DNA of 64,000 nucleotides from Kriegella aquimaris (GTDB lineage Bacteria; Bacteroidota; Bacteroidia; Flavobacteriales; Flavobacteriaceae): NCBI RefSeq assembly GCF_900103215.1, contig NZ_FNGV01000001.1, positions 496,001 to 560,000 of the forward strand, read 5' to 3'. Shown piece by piece: positions 10,501 to 20,500 of this stretch (position 1 is its first letter; each line of letters starts with the position of its first letter). The notes under the pieces were generated by a model. It saw only the letters and a program-made list of their open reading frames with translations, ran no database searches and was not told where the DNA came from. The position numbers and the translations under genes were made by a program.

Positions 10501-10567
10501 CGGTATAGACAACTTTAATCTACCCTCTACGAGAACGATAGGTCTAAACTTAAACTTAACATTTTAA
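7547..10567 (+). CDS. SusC/RagA-family TonB-dependent outer-membrane transporter
   Basis: A 1006-residue outer-membrane protein with a signal peptide (1-20). It has a CarboxypepD-regulatory-like domain at about 22-100 (VSGTITDASDGSPLPGVNV), the LDEVVVTALG TonB-box-like stretch near 103-112, a plug domain at about 115-230 (IQIRGSKSLSGDSSPLFVIDG), then a 22-strand barrel ending in Phe. SusC proteins import oligosaccharides or peptides across the outer membrane with a SusD lid. The susD gene follows after 11 bases. It is shorter than many SusC homologues but complete. The flanking LacI regulator, symporter and deacetylase suggest a carbohydrate substrate, though no glycoside hydrolase is adjacent. 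Confidence 0.95.
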   Translation: MTKKLLVILALVLGSYPILAQDKTVSGTITDASDGSPLPGVNVLVQGTTSGSQTDFDGNYTIDASEGDVLVFSFLGMKSQSVTVGSSNTINVSMEEDASQLDEVVVTALGIKRKEKTLTYAQQTVGGDELTNTRDVNFVNSISGKAAGVEIRKSSSGPGGSTKIQIRGSKSLSGDSSPLFVIDGIPMVNNRGGQPGVWNGVDQGDGLSQLNPDDIESMSILKGANAAILYGSQGANGVVVITTKSGKQGTATVQVNSGITFESVIETPELQFRYGAEGGAKESWSYTKGDYGDNYVEEYFDTGEQYFNSVSVSGGNEKTQAYFSFANTTATGITPGNKYGKNNLTFKQSTKLFNDKVKVTSNIILAQEKTDGRNRAGYYNNPLTGLYWFPRNLPFYKYKDNYKIFDAARNLDVMNWDEVIGGPDHLQSNPYWLLNEESQEDKTNRVITSLNIEYDITEHFKFQVRGNYDYAVKEFDTQRRAGGNTTTVAANGNWLYEKYDDTSTYLDGILTYNNTFGDFNITALGGATYQKTVFADGVRVNPPAAQNQLAYANEFNFNNLLGPPVQIESSPLLDRREKQSMFANVTFGYKEMLFLDLAGRNDWASTLALTGNDSYFYPSVGLTVILSEMFSMPEAISFAKIRGSFASVGNEVPYNRIFPRHKINADKSVDFNTTRPFTDAKPEIIRTSELGLDMRFFQNRLGIDFTYYDINSQDQFIEIGQPFEDYTSFFVNAGEITNKGVEITLTGKPIVGEDFNWSTAINYSRNKNTIVELHPDTQEIGQGGSEGVRVRLVEGGAASDIYGFKFQRDDQGRIILDDVSGRPLKTGERELLGNAEPDYILGWSNTLNYKNFGLNMQINGKFGGIVVSQTEALLDGYGVSERSAVARDRGYENINAVQNGSAVTQIDPFTYYDAVGGRNGIDEAHTYDRTSIRLAQLALSYNFKISQWEWLKNSSVSLIGNNLFYFYKDAPYDPELSQATGRNDAGIDNFNLPSTRTIGLNLNLTF

Positions 10568-10578
10568 TAAGCTAAGAC

Positions 10579-12150
10579 ATGAAAAACATAACATATATAT
10601 TTATAGTTACATTTTTATTCATATCAGGTTCCTGTACGGATAATTTTGTAGAACTAAACGAAAATCCGTCTCAAATTGATGACGAATCCCTTAAACAGGA
10701 TTTCAATAACGTAGGCGCCTTTTACCCGCCCATGTTAAAAAATCTCTTTGGTGATCAAATTGAGCATAATCTGTCCCACGATTCTTGGGTACGGCATTTG
10801 GCTACTCCTACCGTATTTGTCGGTGGTATTAATAATACGACCTATTACATCACCTGGAATACGTATTGGAATAGAATATATGACCAAATTATGTCTCCAG
10901 CAGCACAGGTCACCAAAGTGGCCCAGGCTGAAGATTACCCTGTTTTTGTTGAATGGGCCAAGTTAATTAAGGTTTTGGGTATGCATCGGTTAACCGCATA
11001 TCATGGACCCGTTATTTACACAAAATTCGGTCAGGAGCCAGCGACTTACGATTCGGAGCCTGTGTTGTACAACGCATTCTTTACCCAACTCGATGAAGTT
11101 CAAGCTGTTTTCGCGGCTAATCAAGATTATACTGGTTTAGGAAAATTTGATGCCAGTTATGGAGGCAGTATTCCACAGTGGCAAAAGTTGATAAATAGTG
11201 TCAGGCTTCGATTGGCCATGCGCCTTTCAAAAGTAGATCCTGCTTTGGCCCAATTACAAGGTGAAAAAGCCATTAGTGATCCTGCTGGATTGATTACCAC
11301 AAATACGGATAATTTCCTAATTTCATTATATGGCGGTATTTTCCCACCATACAGAATTAGTTTTGGCTGGGGAGATACTCGAATGAGTGCTTCCATGGAA
11401 TCTATACTTGTCGGGTACAAAGATGCGAGAATTTCTAAGTTCTTTGATCCTGCTACAGATGATACTTTATATCCTGATCATCCTGACTTTCCCTATAAAG
11501 GGATCAGAAACGGGGCAGAATTGGTCGCCAAAGGAGATAGGTTAACTTATTCCAATATCAGTTCTGATTTCGAAAATGTTGAGAACAGACGCTTTTTTAC
11601 GGCTGCTGAAACACATTTTCTACTGGCTGAAGCTGCACTTCGTGGATGGGCCGGATCCGGCAACGCTCAAGATAACTACGAAATGGGTGTCAGTCTTTCG
11701 TTTGAAGATTGGGGGGCTGGCAGTGCCGCCGCTTATCTCGCCGACAACACCAGTACACCAATAAACTATGACGATCCTAAAGCCTCTGGTGCGGTCAACG
11801 ATTTTGTCAGCCGTATCACAAGTACGGTAGCTTGGGATGAGGCTGCAGATAACGAAGCTAAACTAGAAAAGATTATCACACAAAAATGGATCGATGGTTA
11901 TACCAACTCCATCGAAGCCTGGGTAGATCACCGCCGGACAGATTATCCTAAATTACCATTTAATTATAAAAACGATAGTAATGCCGAATGGGGTATTATT
12001 CCAGCAGACGGCTTCCTAAGACGTCAAGTATTTGTACAAAGCCAACGTGAAAACAATGCAGCATCGGTTGCCGAGGCCACAAGTTTCCTTGGTGGACCAG
12101 ATGAAATTGGAACGCGGCTTTGGTGGGATACTGGTGGACCTAATTTTTAA
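10579..12150 (+). CDS. SusD/RagB-family (SusD-like 2) nutrient-binding lipoprotein
   Basis: A 523-residue lipoprotein with lipobox ISGSC (Cys19) followed by Thr-Asp-Asn-Phe, a typical surface-lipoprotein start in this phylum. The body is helix-rich with TPR-like repeats and resembles the SusD-like 2 family (HFLLAEAALRGW and GGPDEIGTRLWWD segments). It caps the SusC barrel and binds the ligand at the cell surface. It sits 11 bases after susC and is followed by a strong hairpin terminator, so the SusC-SusD pair forms its own transcription unit. Ligand unknown. Confidence 0.93.
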   Translation: MKNITYIFIVTFLFISGSCTDNFVELNENPSQIDDESLKQDFNNVGAFYPPMLKNLFGDQIEHNLSHDSWVRHLATPTVFVGGINNTTYYITWNTYWNRIYDQIMSPAAQVTKVAQAEDYPVFVEWAKLIKVLGMHRLTAYHGPVIYTKFGQEPATYDSEPVLYNAFFTQLDEVQAVFAANQDYTGLGKFDASYGGSIPQWQKLINSVRLRLAMRLSKVDPALAQLQGEKAISDPAGLITTNTDNFLISLYGGIFPPYRISFGWGDTRMSASMESILVGYKDARISKFFDPATDDTLYPDHPDFPYKGIRNGAELVAKGDRLTYSNISSDFENVENRRFFTAAETHFLLAEAALRGWAGSGNAQDNYEMGVSLSFEDWGAGSAAAYLADNTSTPINYDDPKASGAVNDFVSRITSTVAWDEAADNEAKLEKIITQKWIDGYTNSIEAWVDHRRTDYPKLPFNYKNDSNAEWGIIPADGFLRRQVFVQSQRENNAASVAEATSFLGGPDEIGTRLWWDTGGPNF

Positions 12151-12163
12151 TTTTAAGTTGTGT

Positions 12164-12207
12164 TAAAAAAAAGAGTTGTTTCTAATATTTAGAACAACTC
12201 TTTTTTT
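12164..12207 (+). terminator. Intrinsic terminator after susD
   Basis: An A-run, the arm GAGTTGTT, a 12-base loop, the arm AACAACTC and a T-run form a classic rho-independent hairpin starting 14 bases after the susD stop. The A- and T-tracts extend the stem and make it usable from either side. Confidence 0.85.
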
Positions 12208-12286
12208 AGTTTTAAAAAATTGCGATATTTTAATTGGTACAGGTATTTCCTAAATAATCTGCGCCTAAGAATAAAACAATCTTATA

Positions 12287-15200
12287 ATGATTAAAAAATT
12301 TAAATTAGCAACCCTAGGTTTAATTGCAATACTATCTTTTAACCATTGTAAAGACGACGCTGATGAAGACATAGACAGCGAAACTTTATTTACCGTTGTT
12401 TCTCCGAACTATTCAAATCTGATTTTTGAAAATACCCTAAAACAAGTACGTGAGAACAACCATATGGTAAATTCCGCGTTCATATCTGGAGGAGGCGTAG
12501 CCATTGCGGATATTAACCAAGATGGACTTCAAGATATATTTTTCACTGGAAATCAGGTAAGAGATAGACTTTTTTTAAACAAAGGAAACTTAGAGTTCGA
12601 AGACATCTCAGCTTCGGCCGGTATCACTTCCGATAATAGTTGGTCATCAGGTGTAACCTTCGCCGACATAGATAATGATGGAGACCAAGATATTTATGTC
12701 TGCCGCTTTGTATATCTAGAAAATGAAAAAAGTGCAAATCAACTCTATATAAATAATGGCGACCTGACTTTTACCGAAAAAGCCGAATCCTTTGGTCTAG
12801 ATGACAATGGTTTTTCGATTCAGGCCACTTTCTTTGATTTCGATCAAGATGGATTATTGGACGTCTACGTTGTCAACCAACCACCGAGTATTCCTAATCT
12901 AGGAAATAAATTGAATTTTTCACAATTCTCCGACATTCTGTTCAGTGATCGGTTGTACCGCAATTTGGGCAATGGAAAATTTGAAGATTATACGATAAAA
13001 GGAAATGTAAGAAATTTTGGATTTGGCCTGTCGGCCACTACGGGCGATTTAAATAATGACGGCTGGCAAGATATCTATGTAACCAACGATTTCGATGTGC
13101 CCGATCATATGTACATCAATCAAAAAGACGGCACGTTTAAAGACAACATCAAAAAGGCTACTAAACATATTTCGAATTTCAGTATGGGAAGTGACATTTC
13201 CGATTATGACAATGATGGTTTTTTAGATGTTATGGTCGTTGACATGGTGGCCGAAGACCATAAGCGGATTAAAACAAATATGGGAAGTATGGCGCCCGAG
13301 GAATTTTGGAGGGTAGTCGAAAATGGTGGCCATTATCAGTACATGTTTAATACGTTACAAAGAAATAACGGTAATGGCTCTTTTAGTGATCTGGCACAAT
13401 TAGCAGGAGTGACGAGCACCGATTGGAGCTGGGCTCCATTGTTCGGGGATTTTGATAATGACGGTCATAAAGATCTTTTTATTACCAATGGAGTGGTAAG
13501 CAACAATAGAAATAGTGACTTGGTAACGGTTTATGAAAAGAAATTGGATAGTATTCGATCTGTGGCCCAAAAAAGAGGTGTAAATCCAAATAACATGGTC
13601 GATGTCATGGATTTTGCTAATTTGGCGCCAACAGATAAGTTGGCGAATTATATCTATAAGAATAATGGTGATTATACCTTTAGCAACAAGACAATAGATT
13701 GGGGTATCGATATGCCGACCCTCTCGAACGGTGCTGCGTTTGCCGACCTAGATCTTGATGGTGATCTTGATTTAGTCGTCAATAATATTAATGAAAACGT
13801 CCAACTCCTAAAAAACACGACAGTTGAGAAAAATATAGGCAAATATATAAGGTTTAATATAGCAGCTACAGTAAATGAAATCGTTATAGGTACTAAAATA
13901 ACCCTATACAAAAAAAACAAAATCTGGCAGACGAACTATCTCTCCAACACACGGGGCTATATGTCTAAAAGTGAGGATATTTTGCATTTTGGTGTAGGAA
14001 AAGAAGAAACCATATCCAAGGCTATAATTGAGTGGCCTAATGGTAAAAAAACCGTACTTAATGATCTCGCGACTAATCTAACCCATCAAATTGACCCCTC
14101 TAATGAAGCAGTTAATGTTGATTCTGATGATTCAAAGAAAGTAACACTATTTAAAGATGTGACGAAGTCTTTAGGATTGGGCCAAGTGAAACATCAAGAA
14201 AACGAGCATGATGACTACAAATGGGAAATACTTCTTCCGCATAAAATGTCACAATTCGGTCCATCAGTGGGTATTGGTGATGTCAATGGCGACGGGCTTG
14301 AGGATTTCTATTTAGGAGGTGCCGCTGGAATCCCTGGCCAGCTTTTTATTCAAAACCAAGCGGGAACATTTGATTCCGTGAATGAAGGAGCCTGGACCCA
14401 AGATAAGGCCAGTGAAGATATGGGTGTAGCATTTGTGGATATTGACGGTGATAATGATCTGGATCTTTTTGTGGTAAGCGGCGGAAATGAATTTGATGTT
14501 GGCGATGCGGCCCTTCAAGATCGTTTGTATGTCAATAACGGAAATGGTCGTTTTGCAAAGAAGGCAAATGCCCTTCCCACATACCTGACGAGCGGTTCAT
14601 GTATAATACCCAATGATTTTGATAAAGATGGAGATATAGACTTGTTTATCGGTGGTCGGTTAACACCTCGTAAATACCCTGAGGCGGCCGATAGTCACCT
14701 CCTTGAAAACAAAGGAGGCAAATTTGTCGATATATCAGAAAAAGCCCCAAATTTAAAAGGACTAGGGTTGGTAACCGCCGCCAGTTGGGCAGATTTTAAT
14801 AAGGATGGTCTTGATGATTTAATTGTTGTCGGTGAATGGATGCCCATCACAATTTTTGAACAATCGGGCGATGGCGGCTTTAAAAAACAGAGTATTCCAG
14901 ATAGTGAGGGCTGGTATTATGAGGTTCAAACGGAGGACATGGATGGCGATGGTGATAAAGACATCTTAGTTGGCAATCTAGGCTTAAATTATAAATACAA
15001 AGCTTCCGTTGAAGAGCCCTTTGAAGTGCATAGTTATGATTTCGATGGTAATGGTATTTTAGATATTGTATTAAGTTATTATGAACATGGAGAGGCTTTT
15101 CCCGTGAGGGGAAAAAGTTGCTCTTCACAGCAAATACCGTCATTAAGTACGAAATTCAAAACCTTTGAAGAATTTGGCAATTCGAATCTAAACGACGTAT

Positions 15201-15628
15201 ATGGCGAATCTTTAAAAAGTGCCCTAAACCTTAAGGCCAAGACCTTTGCCTCTGCATATATCGAGAATAATGGTGATGGCACCTTTAGCACTACACCCTT
15301 ACCAACCTTGGCTCAAGTATCTTCCATAAATAGTATTTTGATAAATGATTATGACAACGATGGAAACAAGGATTTATTGATTTCAGGTAATTTATACCCT
15401 TCAGAAATTGAAACACCTAGAAACGACGCAAGTATTGGTCTGTTTTTAAAAGGTAGTGGAAAAGGCGATTTTGCTCCGACTTCAGTAAATGAAAGTGGTT
15501 TTAATGCTCCGAACGATGTTAGGGATATGAAAATGATAAAAGTTGGCAAGAAAGAAGTAATATTGGTAGCTAACAATAACGGTAATATTCAGGCAATAGA
15601 ACATACTAATTCCAATATCAGGCCATAG
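12287..15628 (+). CDS. VCBS/FG-GAP repeat protein with ASPIC/UnbV domain (CRTAC1 type)
   Basis: A 1113-residue exported protein. A hydrophobic N-terminus ends at Cys21 in a non-standard lipobox-like context (FNHC). Multiple FG-GAP/VCBS blade motifs with calcium-binding DxDxDG-type loops run through it (ADINQDGLQDIFF, ADIDNDGDQDIYV, GDLNNDGWQDIYV and others). Near residues 520-600 is an ASPIC/UnbV domain (IEWPNGKKTV), followed by a second propeller. Such proteins are common beside SusCD pairs in marine Flavobacteriia and are thought to bind surface glycans or ligands; no catalytic residues are recognisable. It follows the susD terminator by about 80 bases. Homology with the pseudogene tail at 15744-15914 suggests a tandem duplication in the past. 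Confidence 0.88.
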   Translation: MIKKFKLATLGLIAILSFNHCKDDADEDIDSETLFTVVSPNYSNLIFENTLKQVRENNHMVNSAFISGGGVAIADINQDGLQDIFFTGNQVRDRLFLNKGNLEFEDISASAGITSDNSWSSGVTFADIDNDGDQDIYVCRFVYLENEKSANQLYINNGDLTFTEKAESFGLDDNGFSIQATFFDFDQDGLLDVYVVNQPPSIPNLGNKLNFSQFSDILFSDRLYRNLGNGKFEDYTIKGNVRNFGFGLSATTGDLNNDGWQDIYVTNDFDVPDHMYINQKDGTFKDNIKKATKHISNFSMGSDISDYDNDGFLDVMVVDMVAEDHKRIKTNMGSMAPEEFWRVVENGGHYQYMFNTLQRNNGNGSFSDLAQLAGVTSTDWSWAPLFGDFDNDGHKDLFITNGVVSNNRNSDLVTVYEKKLDSIRSVAQKRGVNPNNMVDVMDFANLAPTDKLANYIYKNNGDYTFSNKTIDWGIDMPTLSNGAAFADLDLDGDLDLVVNNINENVQLLKNTTVEKNIGKYIRFNIAATVNEIVIGTKITLYKKNKIWQTNYLSNTRGYMSKSEDILHFGVGKEETISKAIIEWPNGKKTVLNDLATNLTHQIDPSNEAVNVDSDDSKKVTLFKDVTKSLGLGQVKHQENEHDDYKWEILLPHKMSQFGPSVGIGDVNGDGLEDFYLGGAAGIPGQLFIQNQAGTFDSVNEGAWTQDKASEDMGVAFVDIDGDNDLDLFVVSGGNEFDVGDAALQDRLYVNNGNGRFAKKANALPTYLTSGSCIIPNDFDKDGDIDLFIGGRLTPRKYPEAADSHLLENKGGKFVDISEKAPNLKGLGLVTAASWADFNKDGLDDLIVVGEWMPITIFEQSGDGGFKKQSIPDSEGWYYEVQTEDMDGDGDKDILVGNLGLNYKYKASVEEPFEVHSYDFDGNGILDIVLSYYEHGEAFPVRGKSCSSQQIPSLSTKFKTFEEFGNSNLNDVYGESLKSALNLKAKTFASAYIENNGDGTFSTTPLPTLAQVSSINSILINDYDNDGNKDLLISGNLYPSEIETPRNDASIGLFLKGSGKGDFAPTSVNESGFNAPNDVRDMKMIKVGKKEVILVANNNGNIQAIEHTNSNIRP

Positions 15629-15743
15629 AAAGCGCAACAAAACCTCAAAATATTTTTGTCAAAGTGAAGGAAATAAATTTGAGGAGAACCAATTGGAAAA
15701 AACCCAAACCATTTTACACCGAAATATGAAGAAACCTATTTGA

Positions 15744-15914
15744 CTGTTGGATGATGGCGGTGTCAATTTTAATGAAGTATAGCCAATCGAAAGTAGCCTG
15801 AACAGTAAAGGTGAGGTTCGAGACCTAACTGCAATGCAATTAGTAGTTAATAAGAAACTCGCTCTGTTCGCAAGAAATAATCAAAACTTGATACCGTATG
15901 TTTTTTCACTTTAA
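15744..15914 (+). pseudogene. Decayed C-terminal tail of a second VCBS/ASPIC gene
   Basis: This stretch between the VCBS gene and the next gene reads in one frame as LLDDGGVNFNEV, a TAG stop at 15780-15782, then PIESSLNSKGEVRDL and LVVNKKLALFARNNQNL up to a TAA at 15912. It matches in order the C-terminus of the intact VCBS protein just upstream (a GDFAPTSVNESG segment, then NDVRDM and KKEVILVANNNGN). Upstream it is closed by a TGA at 15741. I read it as the 3' remnant of a deleted paralogue. The next gene's annotated ATG (15898) lies inside it in another frame, so the deletion may have created that gene's present 5' end. Confidence 0.6.
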
Positions 15915-17430
15915 AATAATAGTGATTAGTTTTTGGGAAATTTTGGATATAGTAACGCATTTCCACGGCTTTAAAATTGTAAAGTATCTCATAGCCTTGA
16001 TATATTTAACGATATTTCTTGTCGAGGATGTTTCCGCGCAAGATACTTGGGCAAAAAGGTTACCCGGCATCGGATCATTTTCTTCTCCCAGAATAGCAGA
16101 TTTGAATAATGATTCAATCGGCGATATAATCTTAGGAGCTGGCAGAAAAGAGTTTCAGTCATGTGATTCAGCAGTTGTTGCCCTAAATGGGAAAACCGGT
16201 GAACTAATCTGGAAGGTGTCGGCCCGTGATCAGATTTTTGGGTCGGCAGCCCTCAAAGACATTAATCATGATGGGATTATGGATGTTTTCATAAACGGAC
16301 GATCTGCCGAATTAATAGCGATTGATGGATATTCAGGCAAGGTGATTTGGAGATTTCAAAAGCCGAAAAAACAAGAAAAGGAATGGTTTAACTTCTATAA
16401 CCCACAATTTATTCCAGATCAGAATAATGATGGTCAAGATGATATTTTGATTTCGAACGGAGGTGATGTACTCGCAGAACCCTATGACTCAAACAGACCA
16501 CCGGGTCATTTAGTGATTCTTGATGGAACGAACGGAAATCTAATAAGTAGGGCGCCAATGCCCGACGGTGGCGAAACCTATATGTCGGTAGCTGTTTTGC
16601 CTAATCATTCGAATAGATTTAAAAATGTAATATTCGGAACCGGAGGAGAAACGCTTGAGGGCAATCTCTTTGTGACCTCCCTTGCGGAAATCAAATCAGG
16701 AAATCTATCAAAATCAGAAAAATTAGCCAGTGGTAAAAATAAGGGGTTCGTTGGCCCTGCGGCTTGGGTTGATATTAATGGCGACAGTCAACACGATATT
16801 ATCGCCAATGCCGTAGATGGCAGAATACTCGCCTTTGATGGCTACACGCACGAACCCATCTGGACGGTCATGGTACCCAATGCAGAGGCATATAGTTCTT
16901 TGGCAATTGGTCTTTTTACCAATGATTCCATTCCAGACTTTTTTGTTTCTTTTGCACAAGGGACCTGGCCAAATTTAGATTGGTCAAAACAAGTTATGAT
17001 AGATGGGCAAAAGGGAGCGATTGTGTATGAAGACAATTTAGGGTTTTACCAGATGAGTACACCCGTTGTGGCAGACCTCAATGGTGATGGTAGGGATGAG
17101 GCTTTGTTGCCCATAAACTATCAAATCCTTAATGAATTTGAGATGAAATTTTTTTATAACAACATAATGGCAATAGAGTTTACGGAAAAAATAAGTGCCA
17201 AGCTGGATTTAGATTATGAAGGTAACAATCTCTCATCTACCCCTTGGATAGGCGATTTGGACAATAATGGTTTTTTAGATATTGTATATGTCCACGGCAC
17301 TAACTCAAAGCAAACCTACACCTTTGATGGTCTTCAGATAAATAGGATCGACACACAATTTCCAGTTACGGGTAAAATATCTTGGGGCGCATATATGGGT
17401 AGCTCGTATAATGGTGTATACAATAAATAA
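15898..17430 (+). CDS. Secreted PQQ/FG-GAP beta-propeller protein
   Basis: A 510-residue protein. A hydrophobic export signal lies at about residues 27-46 and ends at DVSAQ, followed by propeller blades that alternate PQQ-like (VVALNGKTGELIWKV, LIAIDGYSGKVIWRF) and FG-GAP-like repeats (DINHDGIMDVFI, DLNNDSIGDIIL, DLNGDGRDEALL). A role in ligand binding outside the cell is likely; no quinoprotein dehydrogenase residues are apparent. The N-terminus is odd: about 25 residues precede the signal helix, and the ATG lies inside the remnant of another gene, so the native start may have been lost or may be a non-ATG codon further in. It lies between two envelope genes of the same locus and runs toward the DUF5107-TPR gene. 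Confidence 0.75.
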   Translation: MFFHFKIIVISFWEILDIVTHFHGFKIVKYLIALIYLTIFLVEDVSAQDTWAKRLPGIGSFSSPRIADLNNDSIGDIILGAGRKEFQSCDSAVVALNGKTGELIWKVSARDQIFGSAALKDINHDGIMDVFINGRSAELIAIDGYSGKVIWRFQKPKKQEKEWFNFYNPQFIPDQNNDGQDDILISNGGDVLAEPYDSNRPPGHLVILDGTNGNLISRAPMPDGGETYMSVAVLPNHSNRFKNVIFGTGGETLEGNLFVTSLAEIKSGNLSKSEKLASGKNKGFVGPAAWVDINGDSQHDIIANAVDGRILAFDGYTHEPIWTVMVPNAEAYSSLAIGLFTNDSIPDFFVSFAQGTWPNLDWSKQVMIDGQKGAIVYEDNLGFYQMSTPVVADLNGDGRDEALLPINYQILNEFEMKFFYNNIMAIEFTEKISAKLDLDYEGNNLSSTPWIGDLDNNGFLDIVYVHGTNSKQTYTFDGLQINRIDTQFPVTGKISWGAYMGSSYNGVYNK

Positions 17431-17525
17431 TATGACAGTTCTTTACGAACATGTAAAATTTAGCACTGATATTCAGTGTTGTGAAAACAAACAATCCAGA
17501 TTGATAATTTAAAACTTGATTGAGT

Positions 17526-20500
17526 ATGAAAATATTACAAATATTGCCTTATCTGATTCTGATATTTTCTTTTATTGGGGTTAGAGCACAATCGATAACT
17601 ATCAGCGAAGAAACAAAATCGCTAGAGACCTATCACTTTGGCAAACCCAACCCAGTTCCGATAGTTTCTGAAAATTCAAAAATAGCCCCTTATTTTAAGT
17701 TTGAGGAATATGAACACACCTCCAAAAAAAAGGATTGGAAAGTTGTAACCCTTGAAAATGATTATATCAAAGTATTTATTTTACCAGAAATCGGTGGTAA
17801 GGTATGGGGCGCTATTGAAAAGAGTACCGGTGAAGAGTTTTTATATAAAAATGAAGTCATTAAATTTAGGAATATTGCCATGCGCGGACCTTGGACTTCG
17901 GGTGGTATCGAATTCAACTTTGGAATTATAGGTCACCACCCTTCGACAGCTACCCCGGTCGATTATTTAACGCGTACGAATAATGATGGTAGTGTGAGCT
18001 GCTTTGTAGGAAACACCGATTTGCCTTCAAACACCACATGGAGCGTAGAAATACGTCTAGAAAAAGATAAGGCATATTTTGAAACCAATGCTTCTTGGTA
18101 CAACGCATCACAACTTAATGAATCATATTACAACTGGATGACTGCTGCCGCAGTGGCCACTTATGATCTCGAATTTTTTATTCCAGGAAATGCCTATGTC
18201 GAACATAATGGTGACGCACATTCGTGGCCAATCGACAAGCAGGGAAGAGACCTATCCCATTATAAGAATAATAATTTCGGACCCGCAAAATCCTATCATA
18301 TCGTGGGGGAATACAATGATTTTTTTGGAGGATACTATCACGACCGCAAATTCGGGTTTGGCCAATGGGCTCCGTATGAAGAAATGCCCGGACAAAAATT
18401 ATGGCTTTGGGCTTTATCCCGATCCGGGGGTATTTGGGAAGATTTACTTACCGATACCGATGGTCAATATATCGAATTTCAAGCCGGACGTCTCTTCGAT
18501 CAATACTCTGGTGGCGCCATCAATCCCATCAGTCAAGTCGGTTTTGACCCTTATGTCACGGACCGTTGGCACGAACTGTGGTTTCCTTATAAAGAAATTG
18601 GAGGTATGGTCGATGCTTCAGAACATGGGGTGCTTAATGTGACCAACACTGCAGATGGTTTTGAAATAGGACTGAATGCCCTTCAAAAACTGGATAAGGA
18701 AATTAAGGTGACAGTGAACGAAAAAGTTGTTTTCACCCAAAAGTTGAATTTGGCTCCAATGGATGTTTTTTCTAAAACTATCCTGGCAAAAAGCTCAGAT
18801 TCCTTATTGGTTTCAATTAATGGCACTGAATTATCCTATACCACCAATTCTGAGGCAAATCGGCTAAAGAGACCCTTCTATTCCGATGAAAACTTAAAGG
18901 TTTCCGAAACTGAAAAACTTTATCATGAAGGATTGGAAGCCATGGCATATAGAGACTATACCTTGGCCAACGAAAAATTAACTAAACTGGTAGCATTAGA
19001 CCCGTCCCACCGAGCCGGACTAGTTCAACTTTCGGAATTGGAGTTTAGAAAAACAAATTATTCCAAAGCTTTGGAATATGCCAATCGTGTGTTGCAAATG
19101 GATACCTACAACTCGGGTGCCAACTACAGGGCAGGTATGGCATATCGGGCAGTTAATGACACTATTAATGCCTTAGAATCTTTGGGTTGGTCGGCTAGGG
19201 ACATCAAATACCGCTCCGTATCGTTTGCTCAAATGGCAGAACTGTATTTGGCATCGAAAAACTATCAGAGAGCTACGGACTACGCGCTAAAGGCATTGGA
19301 CTTTAATACCTATAATTTGAATGCAAGAAAGGTATTGCTTGTCACTGCTAGAAAATTAAATGATAAAATTGGTTTCGACCAAGAAGTAAAAGAATTACTT
19401 GAAATCGCCCCATTAGATCATTTTGTTGCATTTGAAACACACTTCATGAATTCAGAAGAGCTGCCTTCTGAAGTAACCAATAATATAACAAATGAATTTC
19501 CTGCAGAAACAAGTTTAAATCTTGCCCTGCAATATCAATCTTTAGGATTGTGGGATGAAGCACTGAAAATTCTACACCTGAATACAGAGGACACCAAAAA
19601 CCAACTATGGAGCGCCTATTTATCTCGTCAAAAAGATTCAGACGACAGCGAGGCAAACCTTAATCAAGTAATTAAAGCCTCTACAGCATTTGTTTTTCCG
19701 TATCGTAGGGAAACAATCCCTGTTCTTGAATGGGCTTTGAAGCAAACTGATAATTGGAAGCTTCAATACTATTTGGCTCAAAATTATTTGAGTGTAGGTT
19801 TAGACCTAAAAGGAAAAATGCTTTTGAAGGCCTTGGGTAATATCCCCGATGTAGCTACTTTTTATCAATTTAGGTCAGCCATATTGAAAACCTCAGATTT
19901 TGCAGATAAAGAAAATGATTACCTCAAAGCCCAGCAACTAAGCCCTAATGACTGGAAAATATGGGAAGAACTCATTCAATTTTACTTGAACAATAAATCG
20001 TACGAGGCCGCACTAAAAACGTCGATTAAAGCCTTTAAAAAATTCGATAAAAATTATAACATAGGCTTGGCACATGCCAAATCGCTATTGAATACGGAGC
20101 GCTACGCAGAGGCTATAGCTGTTTTAAAGAAAATTCAAGTATTGCCTTACGAACACGCCAGCGAAAGTAGAAAAATATATGAGGATGCACATATTGCTTT
20201 GGCCCAATCTTATATGGATAAGGGGAACTTTAAGAAAGCGGTACCCATTTTGGAACAATCAAAAGAGTGGCCTGAAAATATTGGTGTTGGTAAACCCTAC
20301 GGACCCGATGAACGTCTTCAAGATTACCTATTGGCCATTAGTTACGGTAAAACGGACCAAATCGAACAAAGAGAAAAGCTATTAAAAGAAATTGTAGCTT
20401 TCACTAATGAGCATATTGAACGCTCCGGGATCAATCATCTTTTTGGCCTTTTGGCGTTAAAGAAATTGGGGCAGGAAAATGAGGTTAAACAAATGGTTTC

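Noticed and set aside
15629-15743. Possible further upstream part of the VCBS remnant
   Set aside because: I could not read any VCBS-like residues in the three frames with enough confidence, so the remnant was limited to 15744-15914.
17463-17478. Palindrome CACTGA-TAT-TCAGTG before the DUF5107 gene
   Set aside because: Only six-base arms and no matching site elsewhere in the locus; too weak to call an operator.
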